Source of the DNA: Balanoglossus misakiensis
Lineage: Eukaryota > Hemichordata
Assembly: GCA_040954595.2 (NCBI GenBank)
Contig: CM082577.2
Span: 20,584,001 to 20,648,000, forward strand
Length of the DNA stretch: 64,000 bases
Reading direction: 5' to 3'
Shown: positions 53,860-64,000 of the stretch, one piece after another
How the letters are laid out: every line of letters begins with the position of its first letter
Numbering within the stretch: position 1 is the first letter of the stretch
The notes under the pieces: model-generated
Database searches by the model: none
What the model saw: only the letters and a program-made list of their open reading frames with translations
Told to the model about the DNA's origin: nothing
Position numbers and translations under genes: made by a program

Positions 53860-53979
53860 AAGCCTACAGCACGTAGTATTCCCAGGTGGTCTCCCATCCA
53901 AGTACTAACTACGCCCAACGCAGGTTTGCTTCGGTGATCAGACGAGAACCGGCTTATTCTACGTGGTATGGCCGTAGGC
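53860..53979 (-). rRNA. 5S rRNA gene, G93A class
   Basis: Full 120 nt. Confidence 0.95.
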
Positions 53980-54236
53980 GAAAGATGGTTGAATTTCTCC
54001 TACTATAAACCTGAATCCTACACCATTGAACACATAGTCCGACTTGGCTAATTTTGTGGGTAACCGATCGACCTTCCATAGCTTATAAGGCAAGTGGGAT
54101 AATAAAATATGGTTGCTTTGTTCTGCAAAAAGTGGTTTTAGAATTCAGGCTCTTTCAGAAAAGGAAGAAACGGACACTTGCGACAAAAATGTTATCCATC
54201 AGGCTACTCTTTAATGGAAAAGTTGGAAAAAAAATG

Positions 54237-54356
54237 AAGCCTACAGCACGTAGTATTCCCAGGCGGTCTCCCATCCAAGTACTAACTACGCCCAACGCAG
54301 GTTTGCTTCGGTGATCAGACGAGAACCGGCTTATTCTACGTGGTATGGCCGTAGGC
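54237..54356 (-). rRNA. 5S rRNA gene
   Basis: Full 120 nt, consensus. Confidence 0.96.
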
Positions 54357-54613
54357 GAAAGATGGTTGAATTTCTCCTACTATAAACCTGAATCCTACAC
54401 CATTGAACACATAGTCCGACTTGGCTAATTTTTGTGGGTAACCGATCGACCTTCCATAGCTTATAAGGCAAGTAGGATCAAAAATATGGTTTGTTTTGTT
54501 TTGCAAAAAGTGGTTTTAAAATTCAGACACTTGCAGAAAGAGGAAGAAACGGACACTTGCGTCAAAAATATTATCCATCAGGCTACTCTTTAATGGAAAA
54601 GTTGGAAAAAATG

Positions 54614-54733
54614 AAGCCTACAGCACGTAGTATTCCCAGGCGGTCTCCCATCCAAGTACTAACTACGCCCAACGCAGGTTTGCTTCGGTGATCAGACGAG
54701 AACCGGCTTATTCTACGTGGTATGGCCGTGGGC
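54614..54733 (-). rRNA. 5S rRNA gene, T4C class
   Basis: Full 120 nt, G93. Confidence 0.94.
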
Positions 54734-54992
54734 GAAGGATTGTTGAATTTCTCCTACTATAAACCTGAATCCTACACCATTGGACACATAGCCCGATCTG
54801 GCTAATTTTTGTGGGTAACCGATCGTCCTTCCATAGCTTATAAGGCAAGTGGGATCAAAATATATGGTTTGTTTTGTTCTGCAAAAAGTGGTTTTAGAAT
54901 TCAGGCACTTTCAGAAAAGGAAGAAACGGACACTTGCGACAAAAATGTTATCCATCAGGTTACTCTTTAATGGAAAAGTTGGAAAAAAAATG

Positions 54993-55112
54993 AAGCCTAC
55001 AGCACGTAGTATTCCCAGGCGGTCTCCCATCCAAGTACTAACTACGCCCAACGCAGGTTTGCTTCTGTGATCAGACGAGAACCGGCTTATTCTACGTGGT
55101 ATGGCCGTAGGC
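54993..55112 (-). rRNA. 5S rRNA gene, C47A class
   Basis: Full 120 nt, G93. Confidence 0.94.
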
Positions 55113-55369
55113 GAAGGATTGTTGAATTTCTCCTACTATAAACCTGAATCCTACACCATTGGACACATAGCCCGATCTGGCTAATTTTTGTGGGTAACCG
55201 ATCGACCTACCATAGCTTATAAGGCAAGTAGGGTAAAAAAATATGGTTTGTTTTGTTTTGCAAAAAGTGGTTTTAAAATTCAGACACTTGCAGAAAGAGG
55301 AAGAAACGAACACTTGCGACAAAAATGTTATCCATCAGGCTACTCTTTAATGGAAAAGTTGGAAAAATG

Positions 55370-55489
55370 AAGCCTACAGCACGTAGTATTCCCAGGTGGT
55401 CTCCCATCCAAGTACTAACTACGCCCAACGCAGGTTTGCTTCGGTGATCAGACGAGAACCGGCTTATTCTACGTGGTATGGCCGTAGGC
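55370..55489 (-). rRNA. 5S rRNA gene, G93A class
   Basis: Full 120 nt. Confidence 0.95.
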
Positions 55490-55746
55490 GAAAGATGGTT
55501 GAATTTCTCCTACTATAAACCTGAATCCTACACCATTGAACACATAGTCCGACTTGGCTAATTTTGTGGGTAACCGATCGACCTTCCATAGCTTATAAGG
55601 CAAGTGGGATAATAAAATATGGTTGCTTTGTTCTGCAAAAAGTGGTTTTAGAATTCAGGCTCTTTCAGAAAAGGAAGAAACGGACACTTGCGACAAAAAT
55701 GTTATCCATCAGGCTACTCTTTAATGGAAAAGTTGGAAAAAAAATG

Positions 55747-55866
55747 AAGCCTACAGCACGTAGTATTCCCAGGCGGTCTCCCATCCAAGTACTAACTACG
55801 CCCAACGCAGGTTTGCTTCGGTGATCAGACGAGAACCGGCTTATTCTACGTGGTATGGCCGTAGGC
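55747..55866 (-). rRNA. 5S rRNA gene
   Basis: Full 120 nt, consensus. Confidence 0.96.
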
Positions 55867-56123
55867 GAAAGATGGTTGAATTTCTCCTACTATAAACCTG
55901 AATCCTACACCATTGAACACATAGTCCGACTTGGCTAATTTTTGTGGGTAACCGATCGACCTTCCATAGCTTATAAGGCAAGTAGGATCAAAAATATGGT
56001 TTGTTTTGTTTTGCAAAAAGTGGTTTTAAAATTCAGACACTTGCAGAAAGAGGAAGAAACGGACACTTGCGTCAAAAATATTATCCATCAGGCTACTCTT
56101 TAATGGAAAAGTTGGAAAAAATG

Positions 56124-56243
56124 AAGCCTACAGCACGTAGTATTCCCAGGCGGTCTCCCATCCAAGTACTAACTACGCCCAACGCAGGTTTGCTTCGGTG
56201 ATCAGACGAGAACCGGCTTATTCTACGTGGTATGGCCGTGGGC
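56124..56243 (-). rRNA. 5S rRNA gene, T4C class
   Basis: Full 120 nt, G93. Confidence 0.94.
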
Positions 56244-56500
56244 GAAGGATTGTTGAATTTCTCCTACTATAAACCTGAATCCTACACCATTGGACACATA
56301 GCCCGATCTGGCTAATTTTTGTGGGTAACCGATCGTCCTTCCATAGCTTATAAGGCAAGTAGGGTCAAAAAATATGGTTTGTTTTGTTCTGCAAAAAGTG
56401 GTTTTAAAATTCAGACACTTGCAGAAAGAGGAAGAAACGGACACTTGCGACAAAAATATTATCCATCAGGCTACTCTTTAATGGAAAAGTTGGAAAAATG

Positions 56501-56620
56501 AAGCCTACAGCACGTAGTATTCCCAGGTGGTCTCCCATCCAAGTACTAACTACGCCCAACGCAGGTTTGCTTCGGTGATCAGACGAGAACCGGCTTATTC
56601 TACGTGGTATGGCCGTAGGC
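56501..56620 (-). rRNA. 5S rRNA gene, G93A class
   Basis: Full 120 nt. Confidence 0.95.
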
Positions 56621-56876
56621 GAAAGATGGTTGAATTTCTCCTACTATAAACCTGAATCCTACACCATTGAACACATAGTCCGACTTGGCTAATTTTGTGG
56701 GTAACCGATCGACCTTCCATAGCTTATAAGGCAAGTGGGATGATAAAATATGGTTGCTTTGTTGTGCAAAAAGTGGTTTTAAAATTCAGACACTTGCAGA
56801 AAGAGGAAGAAACGGACACTTGCGACAAAAATATTATCCATCAGGCTACTCTTTAATGGAAAAGTTGGAAAAAATG

Positions 56877-56996
56877 AAGCCTACAGCACGTAGTATTCCC
56901 AGGTGGTCTCCCATCCAAGTACTAACTACGCCCAACGCAGGTTTGCTTCTGTGATCAGACGAGAACCGGCTTATTCTACGTGGTATGGCCGTAGGC
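56877..56996 (-). rRNA. 5S rRNA gene, G93A + C47A class
   Basis: Full 120 nt. Confidence 0.94.
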
Positions 56997-57253
56997 GAAG
57001 GATTGTTGAATTTCTCCTACTATAAACCTGAATCCTACACCATTGGACACATAGCCCGATCTGGCTAATTTTTGTGGGTAACCGATCGACCTTCCATAGC
57101 TTATAAGGCAAGTAGGGTCAAAAAATATGGTTTGTTTTGTTCTGCAAAAAGTGGTTTTAAAATTCAGACACTTGCAGAAAGAGGAAGAAACGGACACTTG
57201 CGACAAAAATATTATCCATCAGGCTACTCTTTAATGGAAAAGTTGGAAAAATG

Positions 57254-57373
57254 AAGCCTACAGCACGTAGTATTCCCAGGTGGTTTCCCATCCAAGTACT
57301 AACTACGCCCAACGCAGGTTTGCTTCGGTGATCAGACGAGAACCGGCTTATTCTACGTGGTATGGCCGTGGGC
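57254..57373 (-). rRNA. 5S rRNA gene, G93A + T4C class
   Basis: Full 120 nt. Also G89A. Confidence 0.93.
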
Positions 57374-57630
57374 GAAAGATGGTTGAATTTCTCCTACTAT
57401 AAACCTGAATCCTACACCATTGAACACATAGCCCGATCTGGCTAATTTTTGTGGGTAACCGATCGACCTTCCATAGCTTATAAGGCAAGTAGGGTCAAAA
57501 AATATGGTTTGTTTTGTTCTGCAAAAAGTGGTTTTAAAATTCAGACACTTGCAGAAAGAGGAAGAAACGGACACTTGCGACAAAAATATTATCCATCAGG
57601 CTACTCTTTAATGGAAAAGTTGGAAAAATG

Positions 57631-57750
57631 AAGCCTACAGCACGTAGTATTCCCAGGTGGTCTCCCATCCAAGTACTAACTACGCCCAACGCAGGTTTGC
57701 TTCGGTGATCAGACGAGAACCGGCTTATTCTACGTGGTATGGCCGTAGGC
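57631..57750 (-). rRNA. 5S rRNA gene, G93A class
   Basis: Full 120 nt. Confidence 0.95.
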
Positions 57751-58006
57751 GAAAGATGGTTGAATTTCTCCTACTATAAACCTGAATCCTACACCATTGA
57801 ACACATAGTCCGACTTGGCTAATTTTGTGGGTAACCGATCGACCTTCCATAGCTTATAAGGCAAGTGGGATGATAAAATATGGTTGCTTTGTTGTGCAAA
57901 AAGTGGTTTTAAAATTCAGACACTTGCAGAAAGAGGAAGAAACGGACACTTGCGACAAAAATATTATCCATCAGGCTACTCTTTAATGGAAAAGTTGGAA
58001 AAAATG

Positions 58007-58126
58007 AAGCCTACAGCACGTAGTATTCCCAGGTGGTCTCCCATCCAAGTACTAACTACGCCCAACGCAGGTTTGCTTCGGTGATCAGACGAGAACCGGC
58101 TTATTCTACGTGGTATGGCCGTAGGC
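58007..58126 (-). rRNA. 5S rRNA gene, G93A class
   Basis: Full 120 nt. Confidence 0.95.
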
Positions 58127-58385
58127 GAAGGATTGTTGAATTTCTCCTACTATAAACCTGAATCCTACACCATTGGACACATAGCCCGATCTGGCTAATT
58201 TTTGTGGGTAACCGATCGACCTTCCATAGCTTATAAGGCAAGTAGGGTAAAAAAAAATATGGTTTGTTTTGTTCTGCAAAAAGTGGTTTTAAAATTCAGA
58301 CACTTGCAGAAAGAGGAAGAAACGGACACTTGCGACAAAAATATTATCCATCAGGCTACTCTTTAATGGAAAAGTTGGAAAAATG

Positions 58386-58505
58386 AAGCCTACAGCACGT
58401 AGTATTCCCAGGTGGTTTCCCATCCAAGTACTAACTACGCCCAACGCAGGTTTCCTTCGGGGATCAGACGAGAACCGGCTTATTCTACGTGGTATGGCCG
58501 TAGGC
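58386..58505 (-). rRNA. 5S rRNA gene, G93A + A45C class
   Basis: Full 120 nt. Also G89A and C52G. Confidence 0.92.
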
Positions 58506-58756
58506 GAAAGATGGTTGAATTTCTCCTACTAAAAACCTGAATCCTACACCATTGAACACATAGTCCGACTTGGCTAATTTTTGTGGGTAACCGATCGACC
58601 TTCCATAGCTTATAAGGCAAGTAGGATCAAAAATATGGTTTGTTTTGTTTTGCAAAAAGTGGAATTCAGACACGTGCAGAAAGAGGAAGAAACGGACACT
58701 TGCGTCAAAAATATTATCCATCCGGCTACTCTTTAATGGAAAAGTTGGAAAAAATG

Positions 58757-58876
58757 AAGCCTACAGCACGTAGTATTCCCAGGTGGTCTCCCATCCAAGT
58801 ACTAACTACGCCCAACGCAGGTTTGCTTCGGTGATCAGACGAGAACCGGCTTATTCTACGTGGTATGGCCGTAGGC
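58757..58876 (-). rRNA. 5S rRNA gene, G93A class
   Basis: Full 120 nt. Confidence 0.95.
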
Positions 58877-59134
58877 GAAAGATGGTTGAATTTCTCCTAC
58901 TATAAACCTCAATCCTACACCATTGAACACATAGTCCGACTTGGCTAATTTTTGTGGGTAACCGATCGACCTTCCATAGCTTATACGGCAAGTAGGATAA
59001 AAAAATATGGTTTGTTTTGTTTTGCAAAAAGTGGTTTTAAAATTCAGACACTTGCAGAAAGAGGAAGAAACGGACACTTGCGACAAAAATATTATCCATC
59101 AGGCTACTCTTTAATGGAAAAGTTGGAAAAAATG

Positions 59135-59254
59135 AAGCCTACAGCACGTAGTATTCCCAGGTGGTCTCCCATCCAAGTACTAACTACGCCCAACGCAGGT
59201 TTGCTTCTGTGATCAGACGAGAACCGGCTTATTCTACGTGGTATGGCCGTAGGC
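59135..59254 (-). rRNA. 5S rRNA gene, G93A + C47A class
   Basis: Full 120 nt. Confidence 0.94.
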
Positions 59255-59512
59255 GAAAGATGGTTGAATTTCTCCTACTATAAACCTCAATCCTACACCA
59301 TTGAACACATAGTCCGATTTGGCTAATTTTTGTGGGTAACCGATCGACCTTCCATAGCTTATACGGCAAGTAGGATAAAAAAATATGGTTTGTTTTGTTT
59401 TGCAAAAAGTGGTTTTAAAATTCAGACACTTGCAGAAAGAGGAAGAAACGGACACTTGCGTCAAAAATATTATCCATCAGGCTACTCTTTAATGGAAAAG
59501 TTGGAAAAAATG

Positions 59513-59632
59513 AAGCCTACAGCACGTAGTATTCCCAGGCGGTCTCCCATCCAAGTACTAACTACGCCCAACGCAGGTTTGCTTCGGTGATCAGACGAGA
59601 ACCGGCTTATTCTACGTGGTATGGCCGTAGGC
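59513..59632 (-). rRNA. 5S rRNA gene
   Basis: Full 120 nt, consensus. Confidence 0.96.
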
Positions 59633-59892
59633 GAAAGATGGTTGAATTTCTCCTACTATAAACCTGAATCCTACACCATTGAACACATAGTCCGACTTGG
59701 CTAATTTTGTGGGTAACCGATCGACCTTCCATAGCTTATAAGGCAAGTGGGATAATAAAATATGGTTGCTTTGTTCTGCAAAAAGTGTTTTTAGAATTCA
59801 GGCACTTTCAGAAAAGGAAGAAACGGACACTTGCGACAAAAATGTTATCCATCAGGCTATACTCTTTAATGGAAAAGTTGGAAAAAAAAATG

Positions 59893-60012
59893 AAGCCTAC
59901 AGCACGTAGTATTCCCAGGCGGTATCCCATCCAAGTACTAACTACGCCCAACGCAGGTTTGCTTCGGGGATCAGACGAGAACCGGCTTATTCTACGTGGT
60001 ATGGCCGTAGGC
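59893..60012 (-). rRNA. 5S rRNA gene, A45C class
   Basis: Full 120 nt, G93. Also G89T. Confidence 0.93.
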
Positions 60013-60269
60013 GAAAGATGGTTGAATTTCTCCTACTAAAAACCTGAATCCTACACCATTGAACACATAGTCCGACTTGGCTAATTTTTGTGGGTAACCG
60101 ATCGACCTTCCATAGCTTATAAGGCAAGTAGGATCAAAAATATGGTTTGTTTTGTTTTGCAAAAAGTGGTTTTAAAATTCAGACACTTGCAGAAAGAGGA
60201 AGAAACGGACACTTGCGTCAAAAATATTATCCATCAGGCTACTCTTTAATGGAAAAGTTGGAAAAAATG

Positions 60270-60389
60270 AAGCCTACAGCACGTAGTATTCCCAGGTGGT
60301 CTCCCATCCAAGTACTAACTACGCCCAACGCAGGTTTGCTTCTGTGATCAGACGAGAACCGGCTTATTCTACGTGGTATGGCCGTAGGC
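60270..60389 (-). rRNA. 5S rRNA gene, G93A + C47A class
   Basis: Full 120 nt. Confidence 0.94.
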
Positions 60390-60646
60390 GAAGGATTGTT
60401 GAATTTCTCCTACTATAAACCTGAATCCTACACCATTGGACACATAGCCCGATCTGGCTAATTTTTGTGGGTAACCGATCGACCTTCCATAGCTTATAAG
60501 GCAAGTAGGGTCAAAAAATATGGTTTGTTTTGTTTTGCAAAAAGTGGTTTTAAAATTCAGACACTTGCAGAAAGAGGAAGAAACGGACACTTGCGAGAAA
60601 AATATTATCCATCAGGCTACTCTTTAATGGAAAAGTTGGAAAAATG

Positions 60647-60766
60647 AAGCCTACAGCACGTAGTATTCCCAGGTGGTCTCCCATCCAAGTACTAACTACG
60701 CCCAACGCAGGTTTGCATCGGTGATCAGACGAGAACCGGCTTATTCTACGTGGTATGGCCGTAGGC
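60647..60766 (-). rRNA. 5S rRNA gene, G93A class
   Basis: Full 120 nt. A50T at the edge of box A. Confidence 0.93.
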
Positions 60767-61025
60767 GAAAGATGGTTGAATTTCTCCTACTAAAAACCTG
60801 AATCCTACACCATTGAACACATAGTCCGACTTGGCTAATTTTGTGGGTAACCGATCGACCTTCCATAGCTTATAAGGCAAGTGGGATAATAAAATATGGT
60901 TGCTTTGTTCTGCAAAAAGTGTTTTTAGAATTCAGGCACTTTCAGAAAAGGAAGAAATCGACACTTGCGACAAAAATGTTATCCATCAGGCTATACTCTT
61001 TAATGGAAAAGTTGGAAAAAAAATG

Positions 61026-61145
61026 AAGCCTACAGCACGTAGTATTCCCAGGCGGTCTCCCATCCAATTACTAACTACGCCCAACGCAGGTTTGCTTCGG
61101 GGATCAGACGAGAACCGGCTTATTCTACGTTGTATGGCCGTAGGC
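61026..61145 (-). rRNA. 5S rRNA gene, A45C class
   Basis: Full 120 nt, G93. Also C15A and C78A. Confidence 0.92.
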
Positions 61146-61402
61146 GAAAGATGGTTGAATTTCTCCTACTATAAACCTGAATCCTACACCATTGAACACA
61201 TAGTCCGACTTGGCTAATTTTTGTGGGTAACCGATCGACCTTCCATAGCTTATAAGGCAAGTATGATCAAAAATATGGTTTGTTTTGTTTTGCAAAAAGT
61301 GGTTTTAAAATTCAGACACTTGCAGAAAGAGGAAGAAACGGACACTTGCATCAAAAATAATATCCATCAGGCTACTCTTTAATGGAAAAGGTGGAAAAAA
61401 TG

Positions 61403-61522
61403 AAGCCTACAGCACGTAGTATTCCCAGGTGGTCTCCCATCCAAGTACTAACTACGCCCAACGCAGGTTTGCTTCTGTGATCAGACGAGAACCGGCTTAT
61501 TCTACGTGGTATGGCCGTAGGC
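61403..61522 (-). rRNA. 5S rRNA gene, G93A + C47A class
   Basis: Full 120 nt. Confidence 0.94.
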
Positions 61523-61778
61523 GAAGGATTGTTGAATTTCTCCTACTATAAACCTGAATCCTACACCATTGGACACATAGCCCGATCTGGCTAATTTTGT
61601 GGGTAACCGATCGACCTTCCATAGCTTATAAGGCAAGTAGGATCAAAAATATGGTTTGTTTTGTTTTGCAAAAAGTGGTTTTAAAATTCAGACACTTGCA
61701 GAAAGAGGAAGAAACGGACACTTAAGACAAAAATATTATCCATCAGGCTACTCTTTAATGGAAAAGTTGGAAAAAATT

Positions 61779-61898
61779 AAGCCTACAGCACGTAGTATTC
61801 CCAGGCGGTCTCCCATCCAAGTACTAACTACGCCCAACGCAGGTTTGCTTCGGGGATCAGACGAGAACCGGCTTATTCTACGTTGTATGGCCGTAGGC
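61779..61898 (-). rRNA. 5S rRNA gene, A45C class
   Basis: Full 120 nt, G93. Also C15A, shared with 61026. Confidence 0.93.
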
Positions 61899-61991
61899 GA
61901 AAGATGGTTGAATTTCTCCTACTATAAACCTGAATCCTACACCATTGAACACATAGTCCGACTAGGCTAATTTTTGTGGGTAACCGATCGA

Positions 61992-62108
61992 CCTACAGCA
62001 CGTAGTATTCCCAGGTGGTCTCCCATCCAAGTACTAACTACGCCCAACGCAGGTTTGCTTCGGTGATCAGACGAGAACCGGCTTATTCTACGTGGTATGG
62101 CCGTAGGC
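61992..62108 (-). rRNA. 5S rRNA gene lacking its last 3 nt and terminator
   Basis: Nt 1-117, G93A. A truncated 93-bp spacer joins at GACCTAC, so the usual T-run is replaced. Probably not terminated normally. Confidence 0.9.
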
Positions 62109-62366
62109 GAAAGATGGTTGAATTTCTCCTACTATAAACCTGAATCCTACACCATTGAACACATAGTCCGACTTGGCTAATTTTGTGGGTAACCGATCGA
62201 CCTTCCATAGCTTATAAGGCAAGTGGGATAATAAAATATGGTTGCTTTGTTCTGCAAAAAGTGGTTTTAGAATTCAGGCTCTTTCAGAAAAGGAAGAAAC
62301 GGACACTTGCGACAAAAAATGTTATCCATCAGGCTACTCTTTAATGGAAAAGTTGGAAAAAAAATG

Positions 62367-62486
62367 AAGCCTACAGCACGTATTATTCCCAGGCGGTCTC
62401 CCATCCAAGTACTAACTACGCCCAACGCAGGTTTGCTTCGGTGATCAGACGAGAACCGGCTTATTCTACGTGGTATGGCCGTAGGC
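62367..62486 (-). rRNA. 5S rRNA gene
   Basis: Full 120 nt, G93. C104A breaks G71-C104 of helix V. Confidence 0.93.
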
Positions 62487-62579
62487 GAAAGATGGTTGAA
62501 TTTCTCCTACTATAAACCTGAATCCTACACCATTGAACACATAGTCCGACTTGGCTAATTTTTGTGGGTAACCGATCGA

Positions 62580-62696
62580 CCTACAGCACGTAGTATTCCC
62601 AGGTGGTCTCCCATCCAAGTACTAACTACGCCCAACGCAGGTTTGCTTCGGTGATCAGACGAGAACCGGCTTATTCTACGTGGTATGGCCGTAGGC
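62580..62696 (-). rRNA. 5S rRNA gene lacking its last 3 nt and terminator
   Basis: Nt 1-117, G93A; twin of 61992-62108. Confidence 0.9.
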
Positions 62697-62954
62697 GAAA
62701 GATGGTTGAATTTCTCCTACTATAAACCTGAATCCTACACCATTGAACACATAGTCCGACTTGGCTAATTTTGTGGGTAACCGATCGACCTTCCATAGCT
62801 TATAAGGCAAGTGGGATAATAAAATATGGTTGCTTTGTTCTGCAAAAAGTGGTTTTAGAATTCAGGCTCTTTCAGAAAAGGAAGAAACGGACACTTGCGA
62901 CAAAAAATGTTATCCATCAGGCTACTCTTTAATGGAAAAGTTGGAAAAAAAATG

Positions 62955-63074
62955 AAGCCTACAGCACGTATTATTCCCAGGCGGTCTCCCATCCAAGTAC
63001 TAACTACGCCCAACGCAGGTTTGCTTCGGTGATCAGACGAGAACCGGCTTATTCTACGTGGTATGGCCGTAGGC
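62955..63074 (-). rRNA. 5S rRNA gene
   Basis: Full 120 nt, G93. C104A, twin of 62367. Confidence 0.93.
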
Positions 63075-63331
63075 GAAAGATGGTTGAATTTCTCCTACTA
63101 TAAACCTGAATCCTACACCATTGAACACATAGTCCGACTTGGCTAATTTTTGTGGGTAACCGATCGACCTTCCATAGCTTATAAGCCAAGTAGGATCAAA
63201 AATATGGTTTGTTTTGTTTTGCAAAAAGTGGTTTTAAAATTCAGACACTTGCAGAAAGAGGAAGAAACGGACACTTGCGTCAAAAATATTATCCATCAGG
63301 CTACTCTTTAATGGAAAAGTTGGAAAAAATG

Positions 63332-63451
63332 AAGCCTACTGCACGTAGTATTCCCAGGCGGTCTCCCATCCAAGTACTAACTACGCCCAACGCAGGTTTG
63401 CTTCGGTGATCAGACGAGAACCGGCTTATTCTACGTGGTATGGCCGTGGGC
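63332..63451 (-). rRNA. 5S rRNA gene, T4C class
   Basis: Full 120 nt, G93. T4C and T112A together put two faults in helix I. Confidence 0.92.
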
Positions 63452-63708
63452 GAAGGATTGTTGAATTTCTCCTACTATAAACCTGAATCCTACACCATTG
63501 GACACATAGCCCGATCTGGCTAATTTTTGTGGGTAACCGATCGACCTTCCATAGCTTATAAGGCAAGTAGGGTAAAAAAATATGGTTTGTTTTGTTCTGC
63601 AAAAAGTGGTTTTAAAATTCAGACACTTGCAGAAAGAGGAAGAAACGGACACTTGCGACAAAAATATTATCCATCAGGCTACTCTTTAATGGAAAAGTTG
63701 GAAAAATG

Positions 63709-63828
63709 AAGCCTACAGCACGTAGTATTCCCAGGTGGTCTCCCATCCAAGTACTAACTACGCCCAACGCAGGTTTGCTTCGGTGATCAGACGAGAACCG
63801 GCTTATTCTACGTGGAATGGCCGTAGGC
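63709..63828 (-). rRNA. 5S rRNA gene, G93A class
   Basis: Full 120 nt. Also A13T. Confidence 0.94.
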
Positions 63829-64000
63829 GAAAGATGGTTGAATTTCTCCTACTATAAACCTGAATCCTACACCATTGAACACATAGTCCGACTTGGCTAA
63901 TTTTGTGGGTAACCGATCGACCTTCCATAGCTTATAAAGCAAGTGGGATGATAAAATATGGTTGCTTTGTTGTGCAAAAAGTGGTTTTAAAATTCAGACA

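Larger units (their letters stand above)
53483..56500 (-). repeat. Four-unit higher-order repeat, 1510 bp, two copies
   Basis: Units at 53483, 53860, 54237 and 54614 recur exactly 1510 bp later with the same class order (C47A; G93A; consensus; T4C). Confidence 0.92.
56501..58756 (-). repeat. Three-unit higher-order repeat, about 1130 bp, two copies
   Basis: Units at 56501, 56877 and 57254 recur at 57631, 58007 and 58386. The third gene of each has G89A; the second units share the GGATGATAAAATATGG spacer form. The copies differ at a few sites, so this is older than the 1510-bp repeat. Confidence 0.85.
61992..63167 (-). repeat. 588-bp recombinant repeat, two copies
   Basis: 61992-62579 and 62580-63167 carry the same truncated gene, the same C104A gene and the same 93-bp short spacer. 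The short-spacer junction was therefore duplicated after it formed. Confidence 0.92.
46074..64000 (-). repeat. 5S rDNA tandem array, - strand block 4
   Basis: About 46 complete genes plus recombinant units. Spacer types I and II are interleaved in higher-order repeats of 1510, 1130 and 588 bp. Two recombinant spacer forms occur: one is cut to 34 bp before a 5S fragment at 51628, and two are cut to 93 bp before genes at 61992 and 62580. The window ends inside a spacer. Confidence 0.95.

Noticed and set aside
1-64000. CRISPR-like array
   Set aside because: Unit length of 377 bp and the 5S gene identity rule this out; there are no short repeats with unique spacers and no cas genes.

Overview
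The window is almost entirely a 5S ribosomal DNA locus of an animal. The unit is about 377 bp: a 120-nt 5S rRNA gene plus a spacer of about 257 bp, repeated about 120 times. The gene is recognised from its helix I ends, from the TACTTGGATGGGAGACCGCC block of the internal promoter and from its 120-nt length. Each gene has a TTTATA element at about -30 and a T-run just after its 3' end, the marks of RNA polymerase III transcription. The animal-type 5S sequence, a Tx1/L1-type LINE and a Ty3/gypsy element with a tRNA-Ser primer site suggest a metazoan, probably an aquatic invertebrate or early-branching deuterostome. I cannot narrow this further from sequence alone.

Layout. 1-3249: 5S units on the + strand. 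3243-3250: an inversion junction, after which every unit is on the - strand and the two arrays converge. 3250-5560: - strand array. 5561-11263: intact two-ORF LINE (copy A) inserted inside a 5S gene. 11264-25326: - strand array of mostly spacer type I, with a duplicated block of about 3.4 kb and several 2-3-unit higher-order repeats. 25327-31025: second LINE (copy B), same 3' insertion point, with a broken ORF2. 31026-38000: array of mixed spacer types I and II. 38001-46073: complete Ty3/gypsy LTR retrotransposon in a spacer, with LTRs identical by eye. 46074-64000: mixed array with many higher-order repeats and several recombinant, truncated units.

The most notable biology is in the mobile elements. 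The LINEs resemble the 5S-rDNA-specific Mutsu group of the Tx1 clade. Both copies enter the 5S gene in its own sense direction and share one 3' junction (before 5S nt 27), but differ at the 5' junction (target duplications of 46 and 19 bp). Copy B looks chimeric: its 3' half is nearly identical to A, while its 5' half, including ORF1 and the endonuclease, is strongly diverged. The LTR element has Gag and Pol in different frames, joined by a canonical -1 slippery heptamer, a 6-nt spacer and a predicted H-type pseudoknot. Its Gag starts with an RRM-like domain followed by a PNMA-like capsid region.

The 5S genes fall into sequence classes. One change (G93A) keeps helix IV pairing; others (A45C, C47A, T4C) break stems and mark probable pseudogene classes that have spread by unequal exchange. 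5S nucleotide numbers run from the first G of the gene (nt 1) to the last T (nt 120). Stem pairings use the standard eukaryotic 5S model applied by eye.
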